DNA of 64,000 bases from Lucinisca nassula. Its lineage: Eukaryota > Mollusca > Bivalvia > Lucinida > Lucinidae. Of the stretch, positions 48,089 through 58,687 are shown piece after piece. A model generated the notes under the pieces. That model searched no databases and was not told the DNA's origin. It saw only the letters and a program-made list of their open reading frames with translations. Within the stretch, counting starts at the first letter, position 1, and each line of letters opens with the position of its first letter. The stretch covers positions 59,354,587 through 59,418,586 of the forward strand of contig OY757019.1 in the NCBI GenBank assembly GCA_963580285.1, written 5' to 3'. Made by a program: the position numbers and the translations under genes.

Positions 48089-48337
48089 TTTAAGACCACC
48101 TTTAAGACTGTTCAAAAGTGGTCTTAAAGACCACTTTTGAACAGACCCAAAGATGGTTTCTTACCAGAGGACACTGGGTGTATAATACACACACGCCCAT
48201 TAGAGAGAGAGAGAGAGAGAGAGAGAGTGAGAGAGAGAGAGAGAGAGAGAGATAGAGAGAGAGAGAGAATGATTAAATATGTTTCTGAAGGCAGAATTAG
48301 TCCCAATTATAGCTGGTTTTGAAGGCGGAACTTACTG
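48089..48337 (-). mobile_element. MITE-C copy carrying a (GA)n expansion
   Basis: Hairpin GACTGTTCAAAAGTGGTC / GACCACTTTTGAACAG at 48103-48143, (GA)n at 48204-48268, right end GGCGGAACTTACTG. Confidence 0.7.
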
Positions 48338-48524
48338 TCTCATATTTCTACAAGAAAAATAACTTGTTTCTTCAAGAAACAGAACATTGAAATAAAACTT
48401 ATATAAAAGTTTACCCTAATTTATAACGACGTATTGTAATGCATACTGTATGACTCTGAAAGCCACGAGAGATATTCCTATTATATAAGTAGCAAAATTT
48501 TAGGATACTTTTTCTTATTTCTCA

Positions 48525-48880
48525 TTTCGATAACATACCCGTGCGACATAGTGCATTTTTCTCATCTCCAAAATGGCTACTTTTCTGATGAAATCCGTAA
48601 TATTTTTCTTACAAATGCTGCAAACAATAGGTTGTGGGTGCTCGTTAGAACCGCCTGAATGAGGCGGTTCTAACGAGTACCAACAAACTATGTCTTAGAG
48701 CAAAAATAAGAACAATAATGTATACACTCGTAAACCTCAGTTTTCTGTGTATAAAGTGGGGTTATCATAACACGGACTTGTTCTCGTGATGTGCATAAAA
48801 CCTTGCTATGTGTGTTTGTTAGAAACGCCTCATCGAGTCGCCGGATGTAACAAGTACCAACAACATGCGTTACTATCACG
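48525..48880. mobile_element. MITE-A copy, type-2 ends, plus a second partial core
   Basis: CGATAACATACCCGTGCGAC left, core at 48628-48700, CACGGACTTGTTCTCGTGAT at about 48772. A degenerate extra hairpin at 48797-48870 follows. Confidence 0.7.
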
Positions 48881-49590
48881 AAATAGAGGAGGTTATTCCT
48901 TATTTTTTCCCTTATTTCTTATCTAATTATAGATATTGAAAATTCATTCAATTATGCATCTTTACGGCTATGTCAATTTGCATAGAAAATATCAATACGT
49001 CATTATATTTTGTTGTATATCCAAATTAATGTGGTATTAATCAGACTGAAGTACGATCAGCCATCTCCGTGCAATACCGACATTGAAAATAAATAAATAA
49101 ATAAATAAAATAAATAAACAAATAAATACATTAATAAATAAATCCACTATTCTCTTTCTCTTTTCATTAATGATGCGCCGTGTACTCTTATTCAATAAGC
49201 TTGCTAAATACGCATAAATCATTTTTTTTTTCTCTAAAAATAAACCTTTGTCTCTATAAATTTTCATTATCCATTTGTTGTCATTTTATCTCATACGAGT
49301 TAAAATATATCGCTCCCTTGAGGCAGCTCGTGGTAATGCTATCGTGCTGCTTCTTTCATGTCTTATAAATAAAATATTTTGAAACAATACTGCTTATTTC
49401 CGCTTTTAAATTTTACAAATACATTTTAAACCGAACTCTTGGAGAATTTAATTAAACTTAGATAAAATCGCCCATTATTTGATTGGTAAAGGAGAATAAA
49501 CCAGCTATTTTAGTCCAGTGTATTGATATCGGAATATGTTATGAGCTACAGTGAATGTGTACACTAGACAGCCGAACTATGTTTCTAAGC
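48881..49590. other. Upstream region of the Hox exon; no repeat core or gene recognised
   Basis: AT-rich with one (AAAT)n tract (49088-49130). A long stretch in the window without MITE-A, MITE-C or SINE-B. It may hold the 5' UTR and promoter. Confidence 0.4.
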
Positions 49591-49650
49591 TGACGTTTCA
49601 TTGGCCGGTAAGTCACGGTTTTGATTTGTATGCAAATGATTTATTCTGGC
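49591..49650 (+). promoter_or_regulatory. Candidate Hox promoter-proximal element: CRE half site, inverted CCAAT, octamer plus Exd/Hox-like site
   Basis: About 110-160 bp upstream of the Hox ATG. TGACGT lies at 49591, ATTGG (inverted CCAAT) at 49600-49604, a perfect POU octamer ATGCAAAT at 49630-49637, and TGATTTAT (Exd/Pbx-Hox-like) at 49637-49644. The last two overlap by one base. This stretch is free of the repeats that fill the flanks. The motif matches are seen directly; regulatory function is inferred. Confidence 0.45.
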
Positions 49651-49751
49651 CGCTGTCGGGCATCTAAAGCTACAAATCACAGGTTTTACTGCTAAAGGAA
49701 TAGGTCATGTAGTTGGAAAATTGAAACGTTTGGAAAATTTATACCAGAAAA

Positions 49752-50232
49752 ATGAACTCATACTATCCTGCATCGCTTTTTGCGCAATATTCTAGTGAAA
49801 CACCGCATATGACGCCTAATGTTGGATATTCAAGTGGAAATTACGGACTGTTCGCTTCAAGGTTTGCAGAACAAATGGGATATCATAATACAAGTTTTAC
49901 TGACCACCATCAAAGAGTAGCTAATACCTACCCTGCACATCAAAATCATGAAACCTCAATTTACGGACGGGAACATGGGAATACAAATGGACGAATACCG
50001 GGGTTTCCGTCGGTGGACGACGCGTGTCACCGGTCGTTCAGTTCGTGTAACACGACAGAAAACAGCTGGAATCAAACCTCACATTCTCCGGACTCAACAA
50101 ATAACAGTAACAGTCCTTATTCTTCTAGTATAGACGCCCAAAATGGAAATGGTACTTTAATCCAAAAAGACATGAAAGAATCTCATTCGCCGGAGCCGAC
50201 GACACCATATTATCCATGGATGGGAATCGTCG
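49752..50232 (+). CDS. Hox gene first coding exon, Ubx/abd-A class (Lox4/Lox2-type)
   Basis: Homeodomain transcription factor, N-terminal exon only. The ATG has a good context (AAAA before it) and opens 160 codons plus one base. The start MNSYYPASLF resembles the conserved N-terminus of Antp/Ubx-group Hox proteins. The middle is Ser/Asn/His/Thr-rich and looks disordered. The exon ends in the Exd/Pbx-binding hexapeptide: YYPWM at residues 153-157, then GIV. The reading frame is cut after one base of codon 161 (Gly) by a consensus donor G|GTAAGT at 50233 (phase 1), the usual place for a Hox intron between hexapeptide and homeodomain. Reading on would add only Gly-Lys-Leu and a stop. YPWM followed by a small hydrophobic tail resembles Ubx (YPWMAIAG), hence Ubx/abd-A class. 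Choosing Lox4 over Lox2 or another central Hox gene needs the homeobox, which is not in view. Hox identity is strong; the paralogue is inference. Confidence 0.86.
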
Positions 50233-50318
50233 GTAAGTTGTGATTTCATTAGGAGAAAACACCCCTCATCATGGCCATGAAATGCTATTTTGTTTTCATT
50301 ATTTTTATATAGAATATG

Positions 50319-50516
50319 CAGTGAAATTCCGCTCTTAAGACCACCTAAAATTAAAACTAATTCTGCTTTAAAAAGCGTATTTAGAAAGGTGCAGTTATTC
50401 GTTCTTCGTATTTTCTCCACACAACGTCAGGGACCACCTTTGGGACTGTTCAAAAGTGGTCTTAAAGACCACTTTTGAACAGTCCCAAAGGTGGTCTCAA
50501 TATAGGAATTTTACTG
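50319..50516 (+). mobile_element. MITE-C copy in the Hox intron
   Basis: CAGTGAAATTCC ... GGAATTTTACTG with an intact AAAGTGGTCT hairpin. Starts 86 bp after the splice donor. Confidence 0.8.
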
Positions 50517-50519
50517 TAT

Positions 50520-50690
50520 TATCACATATAGACTGTGGGTGCTCGTTAGAACAGCCACAATGATGCGATTCTAACGAGCACCCATGATCTATTTTTTCGG
50601 ACCATAAAGAATACTGTATGTCTTGTAAATCCCCACTTTTCCTATATAAAGTGAGGTTTATAAAGGTTTCACGAAATTGGCTTGTTCAAG
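50520..50690. mobile_element. MITE-A copy in the Hox intron
   Basis: Core at 50524-50600 with mutated arms (GTTAGAACAGCCACAATG), then TATATAAAGTGAGGTTTATA and a diverged type-2 end. Only a few bases after MITE-C. Confidence 0.7.
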
Positions 50691-52026
50691 TTCGGTTTTC
50701 CAGTCCGCCCAAAAAATTTAAAACCTGCAAAAAGCACCAGTGTTATGCTTCAAGAAAGGGATGGAAAGCAGTGGAAAAAATCGCATAGTTAAATTCATGT
50801 CTGTCAAAGGGAGAAAGGGTTGTAATCATCACTGACATTATCTGTAGTGAAACATTCGGTACTGAGCGAGCGGTACTGAGTAAAATGAATATTACTTATT
50901 TACACAACATTGTAATAGTTGACCTATTAAATACAAGTTTAACCTATAAGCATCATAAACAAAACAAACATACAACAGGGCAACACGGTCCAGTTCTGAA
51001 TCAGAATATAACAGCAATACACACCTTTTTTAGGACAGATTAAATATTTGTTTCGCTGATAAAATTTAAAGTCAAATACACAGTCCTGATAACAATCAAC
51101 CCCTAGCCAAAACATGTTTCCCCTGACTAATTACACTGTAATCCGAGAAATTTACGATTACAGACATAAAACACTAAAACCAGGTTTTAAAAATTACTCC
51201 GAAAGGCATAAAATTCGTTAATGGCGCGATAATATTGCCCCTATGCCATTCTGGCTTTCTGAAGGTTGTAAAACTCGGTTGATAGAATTTAGTCGAAAAC
51301 CATCTGATTTGTGGTAATAAAACAAACATAACTTTGGTTTGATTCTTTTTGCAGTCCTGTAATTACTTGATCTTGTGTAAATTTCAAATGCTTTAGAATG
51401 CAGGAAGGAAATAAATAAATACAAAATAGTCTCAGGCCAGGGTGGATAGGTATAATTTAGAGAAAGGAAAAAAATATAGGAAGAATCATTCATCTATCTG
51501 CCGTTTTAGTAATAAAATCGCCATAAACAATAAAAATAACATTAAAGTTTAGGAAATAGTGGGTCATTGTTTAGGGGTGATTTAGACATTAAAGCCGCTG
51601 GACTAATAATGACCCTTCAACATTAATGTACCTACCATGGCATTTTTCAAATCCGGCGGGCATTAAGGACATTTTAACAGTTCAAGTGATTTTGTTAAAA
51701 AGACATTAAAATTGTTAATGCGCTGGATACATTGACATGATACCCTAAAACCCTAAATATAGATGTTATTGGTGACAAAACTTGGCAAGTTTAGGTTTAT
51801 TATATATCTTGAAATTATTTTAATGGCGAAAGTACTCGTAAAATACTAATGCATGACGTTTTAGAGAGCGAAGGGAAGTTGGGCGTAGATCAATGAATAA
51901 ATTTGTAGATATTCTGCTTTTTATTTTAAGTGACTGATATGGATTTATGACTGTTTTTCATAATTTATGTCAGACACATTGCTGGTATTTCGATTCAAAA
52001 CGTGTACAACAAGACACCAGGTTAAT
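50691..52026. other. Intronic, no feature recognised
   Basis: AT-rich DNA without shared repeats. Could contain conserved regulatory elements, but none can be identified from one sequence. Confidence 0.4.
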
Positions 52027-52952
52027 GCCTAGGTCACATAGCCCGGCCGATGAGGTTTCGATGAAGGAGCGATGCGACTTTCGCCAAACACCGGCCGGAA
52101 TCCCGTGGTCACCGGCCGGCGTTTGGGGCTTAAAACCGCATCGGTGGGCAGCTCGGCGAAATTTAACTTCGGAGTTAAAATTTGACGGGCTCTCACCGAG
52201 CTCCTTCATCGCAGCCCCATCCTTACCACATCGGAATACGCATCGGTCGGTGTACGGCTGAGTATCGGCCGGTGTCCCGTGCATCTGAGGCTACCAGAGG
52301 ACAAGCTTTTGTGAACGGACACCGACCGAGTTTCGGCCGAGGCCCGACCGATGTGGGACCGAGCATTGGAAAATATAGTACCGTAGGGTGACCGATGTAA
52401 GGGACAGTGGCCGAAGCTCGGCCGGACATCGGCCGGAACTCGGCCGGATATCGCTGCTTACATATAAACCGCTCGCTCCAGTCCGTGTACAAGTGTTTAC
52501 ACAAGCAACATCTCACATAGTGATGAACTGACCATACCAGGCAGGTTGGACACATATACAGTGATGTAATAGCTGACCATCGCCACCCGCCAATAAAAAT
52601 CAAAAATGAGTTACAACGGCCTAACATCGGCTAGGCAGTGTTCAAAGACTGTTTACAACCCGTCCGGTGATCACACGATGTCCTGTAACCTGCTCGGGTA
52701 CCGGCCGTATACCCCCCGGTGCCCGATCGACCACCGGCCGGTAGTTGCTACCACATAGGCCGAAAAAATCTCCCCTGTTAAGAGAGACTCCGTACGGTCA
52801 TCGACAGGTGTTTGGTCGGTCGCCTGTAGATTTTCGGACGGAGCCCGTTCACGTCACCAAGCTATGCCTCCGATGAGGGGAACTCAGAGACACCCCAAAA
52901 ATCTACCGAGCTCCACCGATGCCGGACATCGGTCGGGCTATGTGACCTAGGC
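52027..52952. mobile_element. 926-bp GC-rich non-autonomous DNA transposon with 26-bp TIRs
   Basis: The left end starts GCCTAGGTCACATAGCCCGG and the right end finishes GGGCTATGTGACCTAGGC. The 26-bp termini differ at one position. The interior is strikingly rich in CGGCCG/CCGGCC words against an AT-rich background. Open frames on both strands (51970-52627) show no transposase motif. TTA next to each end may be a 3-bp duplication, but this is not certain. Confidence 0.8.
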
Positions 52953-52956
52953 TTTA

Positions 52957-53218
52957 CAAGTCCGTGAAAAGAAGACTCCCACTAAACCCCACTTTATGTT
53001 GAGGAAACTGGGGTTTAGGGGTATACCTTTTTTCTTATTTCTGCTCAAAGACATAGGTTGTGGGTACTCGTTAGAACCGCCCCATTGAGGCGGTACTAAC
53101 GAGTACCCACAACCTATGTTTGCAGTAAATATTAGAAAATTATCACGGATTTTCAACAGAAAAATTGCCATTTTGAAGATGTGAAAGCTTCACTAAGTCG
53201 GGTGTGCTATTGTAATGA
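52957..53218. mobile_element. MITE-A copy abutting the 926-bp element
   Basis: Left end AAGTCCGTGAAAAGAAGAC, core at 53048-53125, right end with GGGTGTGCTATTGTAATGA. Confidence 0.75.
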
Positions 53219-53741
53219 ACACGGCATTTTACAATTAGATAAAAACAAAGGTTTCAAATAAATGTCTTTTAATGATATGCAGTGCATAAATCTTTATTTA
53301 TTTATGTTTGCTTATATTAAGTCAACAAGCCTTTGCATTAAGGCTCTGCACAGAAAACCATTTATTGCATAGAAATAGTAACGTAGGGAAAGCATTTATT
53401 TCAATATTTCAACGTAAGCGAAATATCACTAAAGTAAAAGTTTGATAAATTCAAATTATTCAGAACACTGTGCTGAAAACACATCTTGTTCACACCATAT
53501 ATATTTGGTGACAATAGTAATGATAACAATATACTGAGGAAAATTGTAAATCTACCGCACATAATATAGTTAACGTTTTGTTAATAAATAAATAAACAAA
53601 TAAAAAATTAAATATATAAAAAGCGGGGTGAAGTGAAAACAACAACAACAACAACAACAGCAACAACAACAAAGACATGCGTTTCTTTTCAGCTGACTAT
53701 AGTTTGTCATTCCAATCTCATTTTCGCTTGCTCCAAACATA
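53219..53741. other. Intronic, no gene recognised
   Basis: A (CAA)n tract at 53637-53672. Otherwise AT-rich. Confidence 0.4.
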
Positions 53742-54005
53742 TTAACGATAACAAATTCGTGTGACATAGTACATTCTTTCATATCTCCGAAATGGTAATA
53801 TTTCTGATGAAAATGTATTTTTTTTTTCTTAATTTTACTCTAAACATAGATTGTGGGTTCTGGTTGGAACCGCCTCATTGAGGCATGAGGCGGTTAAATG
53901 AGGCAGTTATAACGAGTACCCACAACCTATGTCTAGGAGCAGAAATAATATATATTCTTGTAAACTCCATTTTTTTATATTTAAAGCGGGATTTACAGGT
54001 TGTTT
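53742..54005. mobile_element. MITE-A copy with a partial extra arm
   Basis: AACGATAACAAATTCGTGTG at the left. The core at 53850-53935 holds GAGGC repeated three times (CCTCATTGAGGCATGAGGC...). The right end is eroded. Confidence 0.7.
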
Positions 54006-54529
54006 TTTTTTTTACAATATGCAGGAGCGCTTTTAGTCTCTTCATAAAAGAAAAATGGTAGTTTCCACATTATAGTTTTGGGGAGGTTCATTTCTAATTG
54101 AGGGATGTAAGATCTATTTTATTATTTAGGTTGGAACTAATTTAGGAATGTATATTTATTTTATTATTAACATTGAACAATACTCTGTGTTTTAATCAAA
54201 CAGTGAATAAAAGTCATTTATGCAAACAGGAGCAGTCTGATCTGGGTCTACACTGTTTTTAATAATTTTAGGAAGTTTGCAAGAAGATGCAGCAGACGAA
54301 AAAAAACAGACACTATTTTCAGACATTTTTTTCTAGGCAAAGCGTCGTATCAATAAATAAATGTTTAGAACATCTATTATTCTGAAAAAAAAAACTTTCG
54401 CGATATTTATACAGAAAAAAAAAATTATTACTACTTAAATGACGATGATTGTAACTACACACATAAAAAGAAAAAAAAAAACAAACATAAAGCAAAAAAA
54501 AAAAAAAAAAAAAAAGAATGAAAGCAAAT

Positions 54530-54760
54530 GTAGAACAAAAATTTCGAAAACACTCCCGTGTGGCACATGGCTCCAAAACAGACTGGTTTTCTCAACAGAG
54601 AGTTAGATAGTTTTATATTTTTATTAGATTGTGGGTGCAAGTTAGAACTTGGGAAAAATAATGTATACTCCTGCAACCCCCACTTTTCTCTATATATGTT
54701 GGGTTTACAGTGGACTTATGCGGACTTAACATGTTATGCGGACTTAACATGATATAGTAA
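54530..54760. mobile_element. Degenerate MITE-A
   Basis: Left-end word ACACTCCCGTGTGGCACATG, half core at 54625-54650 (GATTGTGGGTGCAAGTTAGA), then the CTCTATATA block and a duplicated ATGCGGACTTAACATG. Confidence 0.5.
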
Positions 54761-55049
54761 TGAAAAAAGTAGGTCATGTAACCTGAACGATGAATTCCTG
54801 TAGATAAAACTCTACGTTATGTAATCAGAATTTTGTTAGATGTTTCATTTATATAAAACGACACTTGAAAATCTCATAGCTATAAACTAAAAATGATTAG
54901 AAAGAAAATCCATTCAGACTTTTATGTTTAAAGCCTTATCATTAATATCACCAGACCAATATTGGCATAGATTTAATGTCAGATTTAATAAACCCAGAGA
55001 CCAAGTATCTCAAATGCTAGAAAAGTAAAAGAAACAACAAAAAAGACAA

Positions 55050-55325
55050 TTACGAAAAAATGCCTAAACAAATACATTATAAACTTTACCGCCGAAAAAT
55101 CGAAAATTTTAAGATGAAAAATTGTGATATTTTTCTTATTTCTGTCCAAATATGGGTTGTGGGTACTCGTTAGAACTGCCTCATCGAGGCGGTTCTAACG
55201 AGTACCCACAATCCATGTCTTGGAGCAAAGATAAGATAAATAACGTATACCCCCGTAAACCCCGGTATTATCTATATAAAGTGGGGTTTAGGGGGATCTT
55301 CTTTTAACGGACTTGTTCAAGTGAT
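55050..55325. mobile_element. Chimeric MITE-A: type-1 left half, type-2 right half
   Basis: Left AATTACGAAAAAATGCCTAA with TTTACCGCCGAAAAATCG (type 1). The core is at 55150-55220. Right ACGGACTTGTTCAAGTGATG (type 2). Confidence 0.75.
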
Positions 55326-55344
55326 GCAAAGCTAATAATATGTA

Positions 55345-55800
55345 GTCAACGTAAATGAACACACTTTGTAATGTGGAGAACTGTGGGATTTACATAGGTA
55401 AAAACTAAATCCCTTTTCTTGACCAAAAGCTTAGATTGAGGGTACTCGCAAGAGTGATTTTTACGAGTACCCATAATCATTTTTTTTTTTTTTTTTTTTT
55501 TTTTTTGCAGCAGCAGCAGAAATAAGAATTCAAGTCTTTCAGGACAGATATATTTCAGATGAAAATTTCCATATGGAGATCAAAGGGGTTTTGTGGGGTA
55601 TTCAATATTTTCCATATATTTTTTTTTTCAAAAACATAAATTATGGGTAATCGTTAGAACCATCTCAATGAGGCAGTTCTAACAATCTATGTTTGTAGCT
55701 AAAATAAAAAAAAAAAAATAAAACAAATATCCAACATTTTCATCTGAAAAACAAAATAAAAAACACGCTTGTTCAAGAGATTAGAAAGAACTTGTGCGTT
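55345..55800. mobile_element. Two degenerate MITE-A copies
   Basis: Hairpins at about 55430-55480 (GGGTACTCGCAAG...TTACGAGTACCC) and 55635-55690 (GTTAGAACCATCTCAATG...), with T-runs between. Confidence 0.55.
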
Positions 55801-56936
55801 ATTGTAATGGGAAAAATTTAGAGCCATATCAGAAACTTTTATTTTGCATGGGTGTGTTATATCAATGATACAAATGTCTGTTTTACATGAATATGAAAAC
55901 TATATTCTAATTTCTGCTGAAGCATCCTTCGGATATTTTGTACTCACAGTCAGAAAGATAAAACACACACACACACACACACATACTTGTAAAGTGAACA
56001 TATCGGGGAAGTCTGCCTGTAACCTACCAAACGTGGAGGTAGCTTTGCTTCGTTATTTTTGGTAAAAAATGAAATATTTAGCATAAAATAGATTTGTTCA
56101 AATAGAATTTGAAATTTTATCATTAAAACTCTCCTATATTTAAAAACTGTTGAATTGTGAATTTTTACTACCAAAGCGGGGAAACACACATTTTTATACA
56201 CACATGTGAAATGTTTACTACAAAACGGGCTACCTACAAACTGGGGATACACAATTTGAACACACAACAAAACGATGAGAACTATTCTTTTTAATTTATT
56301 AAACACAACTTAAATTCAGACAAGATCCAATTATTCCTCCTTCAAAATGCTAGACATGTGGGTATGCAATCCATCTAGTTCTCAGACTGGGTTGGAAGTT
56401 CATGTTGTGCCCCAAATTATACATATAAATTAGTCGCTTTAAGTGCCATCTTCAGATTGCAAATGCGCAGGCTGATCAACGTTTTGCTTGCATGTCACCC
56501 ATTGGCATTACTAAAAGGCTATTCGTACAATACAAATATTAAAAAGAGAGTTTTTATCGTATCGGGGATGCACAATTTGAATCCACACACCGAAACGAGG
56601 ACTTATGAAGATACACACCCAAACGAGGAGATCATTAAACAAATTTTGAATACGCACAGCAGCTAAATGCGGAGTTAATATTTTTGCTTTTGTAGCACTT
56701 AAAACAAAATACTATGATTTCAATTATATGAGTAAATGTCCTATATACCTACTTAAGGTCCATTAGTGTTCTGACCTTCAACTATGGAATTTTGAAATTT
56801 TTGAGGCTCACTGTTGAGGCCTAATAGTCCGAAACTTGCTAGTCCCGTCCATGAAATTCTTTTCCAGTCCTGTGTTGTCGACCTTTCTTCCAAAGGACTA
56901 CCTTTCAATCCAATTTATTTAACTTCACCACCGATG
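55801..56936. other. Intronic, no gene recognised
   Basis: A short (CA)n at 55965-55982. ORFs here (56457-56666, 55950-56306) have no recognisable domain. Confidence 0.4.
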
Positions 56937-57133
56937 GTTTGTTTGTTTGATTTTAGGTTTAACGTCCCCGTCAACACTGTAAAGGTCATATTGGAGACGT
57001 TGTTCAATTTTGTGGGACTTTTACCCGACGTTGAGATGACATGACATCTCAAGCCCTGTCGCCCAATGAAACCACTAGGGTTTATAAGCATGGACGGTCC
57101 GACTCGTACCGCTTTGCCTGGGCAGGTTTAGGA
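56937..57133 (-). mobile_element. SINE-B copy, head truncated
   Basis: GTTTGTTTGATTTTAGGTTT tail through CGCTTTGCCTGGGCAGG, stopping there without the head. Confidence 0.75.
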
Positions 57134-57171
57134 TGATGAGTTAGGAAGCCTTCATGCGGACTAAACAAAAT

Positions 57172-57435
57172 TAGTGTATACCGCGACAGAGGTAAGGGCG
57201 TGGATTATGGCCATGTAAAATCGATTTAAGCCCCCCCCCCCCAAGTGGAATTCTTTCCACTGACCGTTCCAAGGCGGTTCTTCTGTGGCGGTTTATTTAT
57301 GTTGTTGTTTGTTACTTACTGTGTGTATCTGTTACATGTGGGTTTACGGCGTCCCGCAAACCCCCATGCTGACAAGACAACCGAGCGTGATCTCTGACAG
57401 GTGTACGGGCAGCTGTGGGGTAAGGCACAAGAAAG
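57172..57435 (+). repeat. Dispersed repeat I, copy 3
   Basis: ATGGCCATGTAAAATCGATT, a C-run, then CCGTTCCAAGGCGGTTCTTC. The order is circularly permuted relative to the single blocks at 20.6 kb, as expected for a tandem family. Confidence 0.6.
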
Positions 57436-58687
57436 ATGTTAAATGAATGACATGAATTATTTACAGTATCTACATACAACACTTACTAACACAAAACATC
57501 ACAATTTGTTGCTTCTGTAGCCAACTCACGACGTCCGCTCCGAAGGCAAAACACTGTTCTGTGCTCGGAACGGGTGACGTGAATACCTACAGAAGCAAAC
57601 AACAAAAACAACAACAAAACAAAAAAAAGAAACAACACAAGACGCGACTGGCCAGTTTATAACTTAGGGTGAATCCCCCACTCGCGTGACACTTCCTCTC
57701 GCGAACTAGTAAAACTAGTCTATCAACATAGTTGATAATCCTAGGATTAGCGATCACGTTTGCTGATCAGACGTTTAGTGATCGTCCAAATAAGGTAAGT
57801 TGACCTCTTCCATGATCACATTTGTTTACAACGAACAATGATTTAGAAGAATCTGCTTCTATCCTGGTAGGCGCTGATTACGGCGGTCTGTCCGCCCTTG
57901 CTGGACCCTAACGCCTAGCGTCGTACCAGTACCTGCTGCTATGAAGCAGGGAGCAGCAGGTCACACATTGTCGTGCCTTTCAATATACTTTCTATTTCCC
58001 CGTCACAATGTTGTGTTCACTCTTACAACTTGACCTGCTGCTAAAGTGTCCGCTTTTTTCAGGGTTTATATATCTATGAATACTACCGGAAAATCATGCC
58101 TACTCTTATTACCTTGCTCAATCCGTGGCGAGGTGGAGATACCGGCCACAAACAAAGCCAGATAGCAAAAATCGAGTAGATAATGGATTTGCGTTCAAAT
58201 AGTATATTTCCCATAGGAAAAATTGATGAAACGACCCTATAATCAATGACATGACTCCTGTCAAAACGAACACCCACACAACACGTGACGGGAATAAAAA
58301 TCATATATGGCACAATTTGGCGGTTGGCGATTTTTAGGCAAATTCTATAGGACTCGGCCTTTTAGCGGCCCCCTGTATTGTAAAAACAGCTCTCTATAAA
58401 CCACTCATGCATACATCGTATGATATGTGCATGACCTGTTCATGGAGCCGCACAGTTTGCGTACCATATTTCACCTAAAATATTTCACTCGCACCGCCCT
58501 ACCATATATCTACTAAAATAATTTAGATGTGCATAAGCACCAGAGAGGTTTCCTATTCCATCTCGTAACAAAGGTTTCCCCTTTTGGAGAAAAAACAATC
58601 AGAAATGTTTTTTCTTTGTGTATAGAGATGGAATAGGATGAACCTATCTAAACAAGACAGCTATTTACACAACAACCGTGCGAAGAA
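57436..58687 (-). other. Region 3' of gag-pol: candidate 3' UTR/LTR
   Basis: No coding potential recognised. It contains an inverted repeat TTGCTTCTGTAG/CTACAGAAGCAA at 57509-57520 and 57587-57598, an AGCAGCAGG hairpin near 57930-57955, and a second inverted repeat at 58547-58564 and 58625-58644 around the purine tract. TATA-like and polyadenylation-like words occur on the minus strand, as an LTR would have. The assignment is inference. Confidence 0.35.

Noticed and set aside
51947..52627. ORFs of 104-134 codons in the GC-rich element
   Set aside because: No transposase or other domain is visible. High GC content lowers stop frequency on both strands.
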